From positions 1 to 5,841 of the forward strand of contig CANCEQ010000198.1 of the NCBI GenBank assembly GCA_947375085.1: DNA of 5,841 nucleotides, written 5' to 3'. Positions 3,841 to 5,841 of the stretch are shown piece by piece (the stretch's first letter is position 1; each line of letters opens with the position of its first letter). This stretch comes from Flavobacteriales bacterium. GTDB lineage: Bacteria > Bacteroidota > Bacteroidia > Flavobacteriales > Crocinitomicaceae. The notes under the pieces are model-generated. The model had not been told where the DNA came from. It saw only the letters and a program-made list of their open reading frames with translations, and ran no database searches. Made by a program: the position numbers and the translations under genes.

Positions 3841-5841
3841 TTATCCTAAAATTTGTGTCATAATTTCTAACAATTCAGCAGTAATAATCGGTTTAGAAAT
3901 GAAATAATTCATTCCTGCATTAATGCATTTTTCTTTATCTTCTAGAATGGCACCTGCTGTTAAAGCGATTATTGGTGTATTTTTATTGTCTTCTAATTTT
4001 CTAATTTGTTTAGTTGCATCATAGCCATTTAAGTTTGGCATTTGAACATCCATTAAAATTATATCAGGTGAGTATTTTGAAAATAATTTAATTGCATCTA
4101 AACCATCATTTGCTTCAAAAATAGAAGCATTTGGATACTGTTTATTAATGATTGTTTTAGCTAATAAGGTATTTATTTCATTATCATCTACAATTAAAAT
4201 TTTAAACATTTTGTTTGATGTTTTAACTGTTTGGTTACCATTATTTTGATGTTCTTTTACCTTCTCTTTTTCATTAATGTATTCTAGATCTAAATCAAAA
4301 AAGAAAGTACTTCCAACTCCAATTTGACTTGTTAATTGAAGTTTACTTTCTCCCATTAAATTTAACAGTTTATTAGAAATGGTTAAACCTAATCCTGTTC
4401 CTCCAAATTTTCGAGTAGTTGAAGTATCAGCTTGAGAAAATGCTTCAAAAATTTTCTGCTGATTTTCTTTTTCTATACCAACGCCAGTATCAGTAATTGA
4501 AAAACGAATTTTTGAAGATGAATTTAAAGTAGCAATTAATTCTGTTTTTAATTCAACTTTTCCTTTTGTTGTAAATTTAATAGCATTACCTAATAAGTTG
4601 ATAATGATTTGTTTAACTCTTAATTCGTCAGTAAGGTAATTTGTATGTAAATTTGGATCTAACGTTAAAATCAAACCAAGATTTTTAGATTGAGCTTGAA
4701 ATGAAACGGTGTCTAACGCTTTTTGAAGAAGTTCTTTCAAGTTTGTTTTTTGAATGTCTAAATCTAATTTTCCAGCCTCAATTTTTGAAAAATCCAATAT
4801 ATCATTAATAATGGCTAGCAAAGAATGAGAAGATTGAATTATCGTTTTTGAATATATTTCTTGAGTCGGGTCTAATTTTGTTGTTTTTAATAACTCTGAA
4901 AATCCAATAATTCCATTTAAAGGTGTTCTAATTTCGTGACTCATATTTGCTAAGAAATCAGATTTAGCTACGTTAGCAAGTTCTGCTTTTTCTTTGGCTG
5001 AAATCAATTCTTGTTCAGCTAAGTATTTCTCAGTAATATCTTCTGTAATTCCCATTAAACGTACCACTTTGCCTGATTCATTTTGAATGGGTACAAAATT
5101 TGAATTAAAAATATTTCCTCCTGTCGATTGAAATTGAAATTTAGAAAATTGATTTTGTAATGCATTATTTAAAAGTTCTTCAATTCTAGGTTTATCTACC
5201 GAACAAACAGCATTTAAATATAATGATTGATTGATTTCCTCAAAATTTTCTACTCCCATCATTTTTAAACCTGCGGAGTTCATTGAAATCAATTTTCCTT
5301 CTAAATTAATTTCATGGATGCAAAATGGGGAATTATTTACTAATGCTTGAAAATGATTTTTACTGTTTAAAATTTCAATTTCGTTATTTTTTTGCTGTGT
5401 AATATCTTGATAAGCTCCATATAATCGTTTAAATTTACCATCGATAAATTCTGCTTCGCCCTTACATTTTACCCATTTTAAATTGTTCTTAAATGTTTTA
5501 ATATTTAAAATAATTTCAAAAGGTTCTCCCGTTTCAATTGTTTTTCTAGAATTAGTTAAAAGTAAATCTAAATTTTCTTCGGGATAGAATTGTTTTAAAT
5601 CATCAAAATTGGTAAAGAAATCAATTGGCAATTCGAATATCTCTCTTGTCACCTCAGACCAAAAAACACTTTGATCTAATTTGTATTCCCACGCACCAAC
5701 TTGTGCAATTTTATTTGTCTGGTAGAGCATTTCTTCATTTCGTTTAATGATTTGCTCTATTTTTTTTCGTTCAGTAATATCATTTAAACTACAAACAACA
5801 CCTAAATCATTGGGAATAACTACCGCATTTACATTCATCCA
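3841..5841 (-). CDS. multi-PAS hybrid sensor histidine kinase, 5'-truncated by the window edge
   Basis: Residues are numbered from the first Met in the window (5838-5836), which is not the true start. Residues 1-26 are the tail of a PAS domain, ending in the PAC-like motif NDITERKK, and the frame is open through the last codon (TGG). Two more PAS domains follow: about 35-150 (a PAS_3-like fold with NKIAQVGAWEYKLD and ending DITQQK) and about 160-275 (ending EDITEKY). HisKA carries FLANMSHEIRTPLNG with His301. The HATPase has Asn414/Asn418, DTGVGI at 450-455, FEAF at 464-467 and GGTGLGL at 479-485. The C-terminal receiver (about 546-665) has Asp551-Asp552, phospho-acceptor Asp597, Thr627 and Lys649. 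The visible part has no membrane helix, so sensing here may be cytoplasmic; a membrane or extracytoplasmic region could still lie upstream. No Hpt domain is fused. It is homologous to the next gene in its kinase and receiver parts but not in its input region. Confidence 0.92.
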   Translation of the reverse strand, partial: WMNVNAVVIPNDLGVVCSLNDITERKKIEQIIKRNEEMLYQTNKIAQVGAWEYKLDQSVFWSEVTREIFELPIDFFTNFDDLKQFYPEENLDLLLTNSRKTIETGEPFEIILNIKTFKNNLKWVKCKGEAEFIDGKFKRLYGAYQDITQQKNNEIEILNSKNHFQALVNNSPFCIHEINLEGKLISMNSAGLKMMGVENFEEINQSLYLNAVCSVDKPRIEELLNNALQNQFSKFQFQSTGGNIFNSNFVPIQNESGKVVRLMGITEDITEKYLAEQELISAKEKAELANVAKSDFLANMSHEIRTPLNGIIGFSELLKTTKLDPTQEIYSKTIIQSSHSLLAIINDILDFSKIEAGKLDLDIQKTNLKELLQKALDTVSFQAQSKNLGLILTLDPNLHTNYLTDELRVKQIIINLLGNAIKFTTKGKVELKTELIATLNSSSKIRFSITDTGVGIEKENQQKIFEAFSQADTSTTRKFGGTGLGLTISNKLLNLMGESKLQLTSQIGVGSTFFFDLDLEYINEKEKVKEHQNNGNQTVKTSNKMFKILIVDDNEINTLLAKTIINKQYPNASIFEANDGLDAIKLFSKYSPDIILMDVQMPNLNGYDATKQIRKLEDNKNTPIIALTAGAILEDKEKCINAGMNYFISKPIITAELLEIMTQILG

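Noticed and set aside
604..5841. CRISPR array, mobile element, defence or biosynthetic cluster
   Set aside because: No direct-repeat array, transposase, integrase, effector nuclease or biosynthetic enzyme is present; all coding capacity is accounted for by two-component signalling genes.

Overview
The window looks like chromosomal DNA from a member of the Bacteroidota, most likely a Flavobacteriia species. The evidence is very low G+C, genes without clear Shine-Dalgarno sequences, a CcoS/CcoN pair of the Bacteroidota type, and hybrid kinases and phosphotransfer proteins with flavobacterial features such as the AHKIKPS box. All recognised genes lie on the minus strand, so transcription runs from high to low coordinates. 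Genus cannot be fixed from the sequence alone.

Layout in transcription order. (1) 5841-3841: a hybrid sensor histidine kinase with several PAS domains, cut by the window edge; its reading frame stays open past the last base. (2) 3837-1717: a second hybrid histidine kinase, complete, with a six-helix membrane input region, one PAS domain, HisKA, HATPase and receiver. (3) 1688-604: three consecutive small genes of 117, 118 and 117 residues. All encode single-domain histidine phosphotransfer (Hpt) proteins, clearly paralogous, each with its phospho-accepting His at residue 55. (4) 603-276: an AT-rich non-coding gap. It contains a perfect 10-bp-arm palindrome resembling an Fnr/Crp box and a possible Bacteroidota-type promoter facing the next genes. 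(5) 275-93: ccoS. (6) 112-1: the first 37 codons of ccoN, overlapping ccoS by 20 bases and running off the other edge.

The five signalling genes are tightly packed (gaps of 3, 28, 10 and 10 bases) and probably form one operon. Both kinases end in a receiver domain and neither carries its own Hpt domain. The simplest reading is a split phosphorelay: kinase His to kinase receiver Asp to one of the free Hpt proteins, then to a response regulator. No response regulator with an output domain is visible here. Two different sensors feeding three parallel Hpt paralogues is the most distinctive feature of the window.

The ccoS-ccoN end belongs to a cbb3-type cytochrome c oxidase locus for microaerobic respiration. 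It is probably a separate transcription unit with its own, perhaps oxygen-responsive, promoter. Nothing in the sequence shows that the phosphorelay controls the oxidase.
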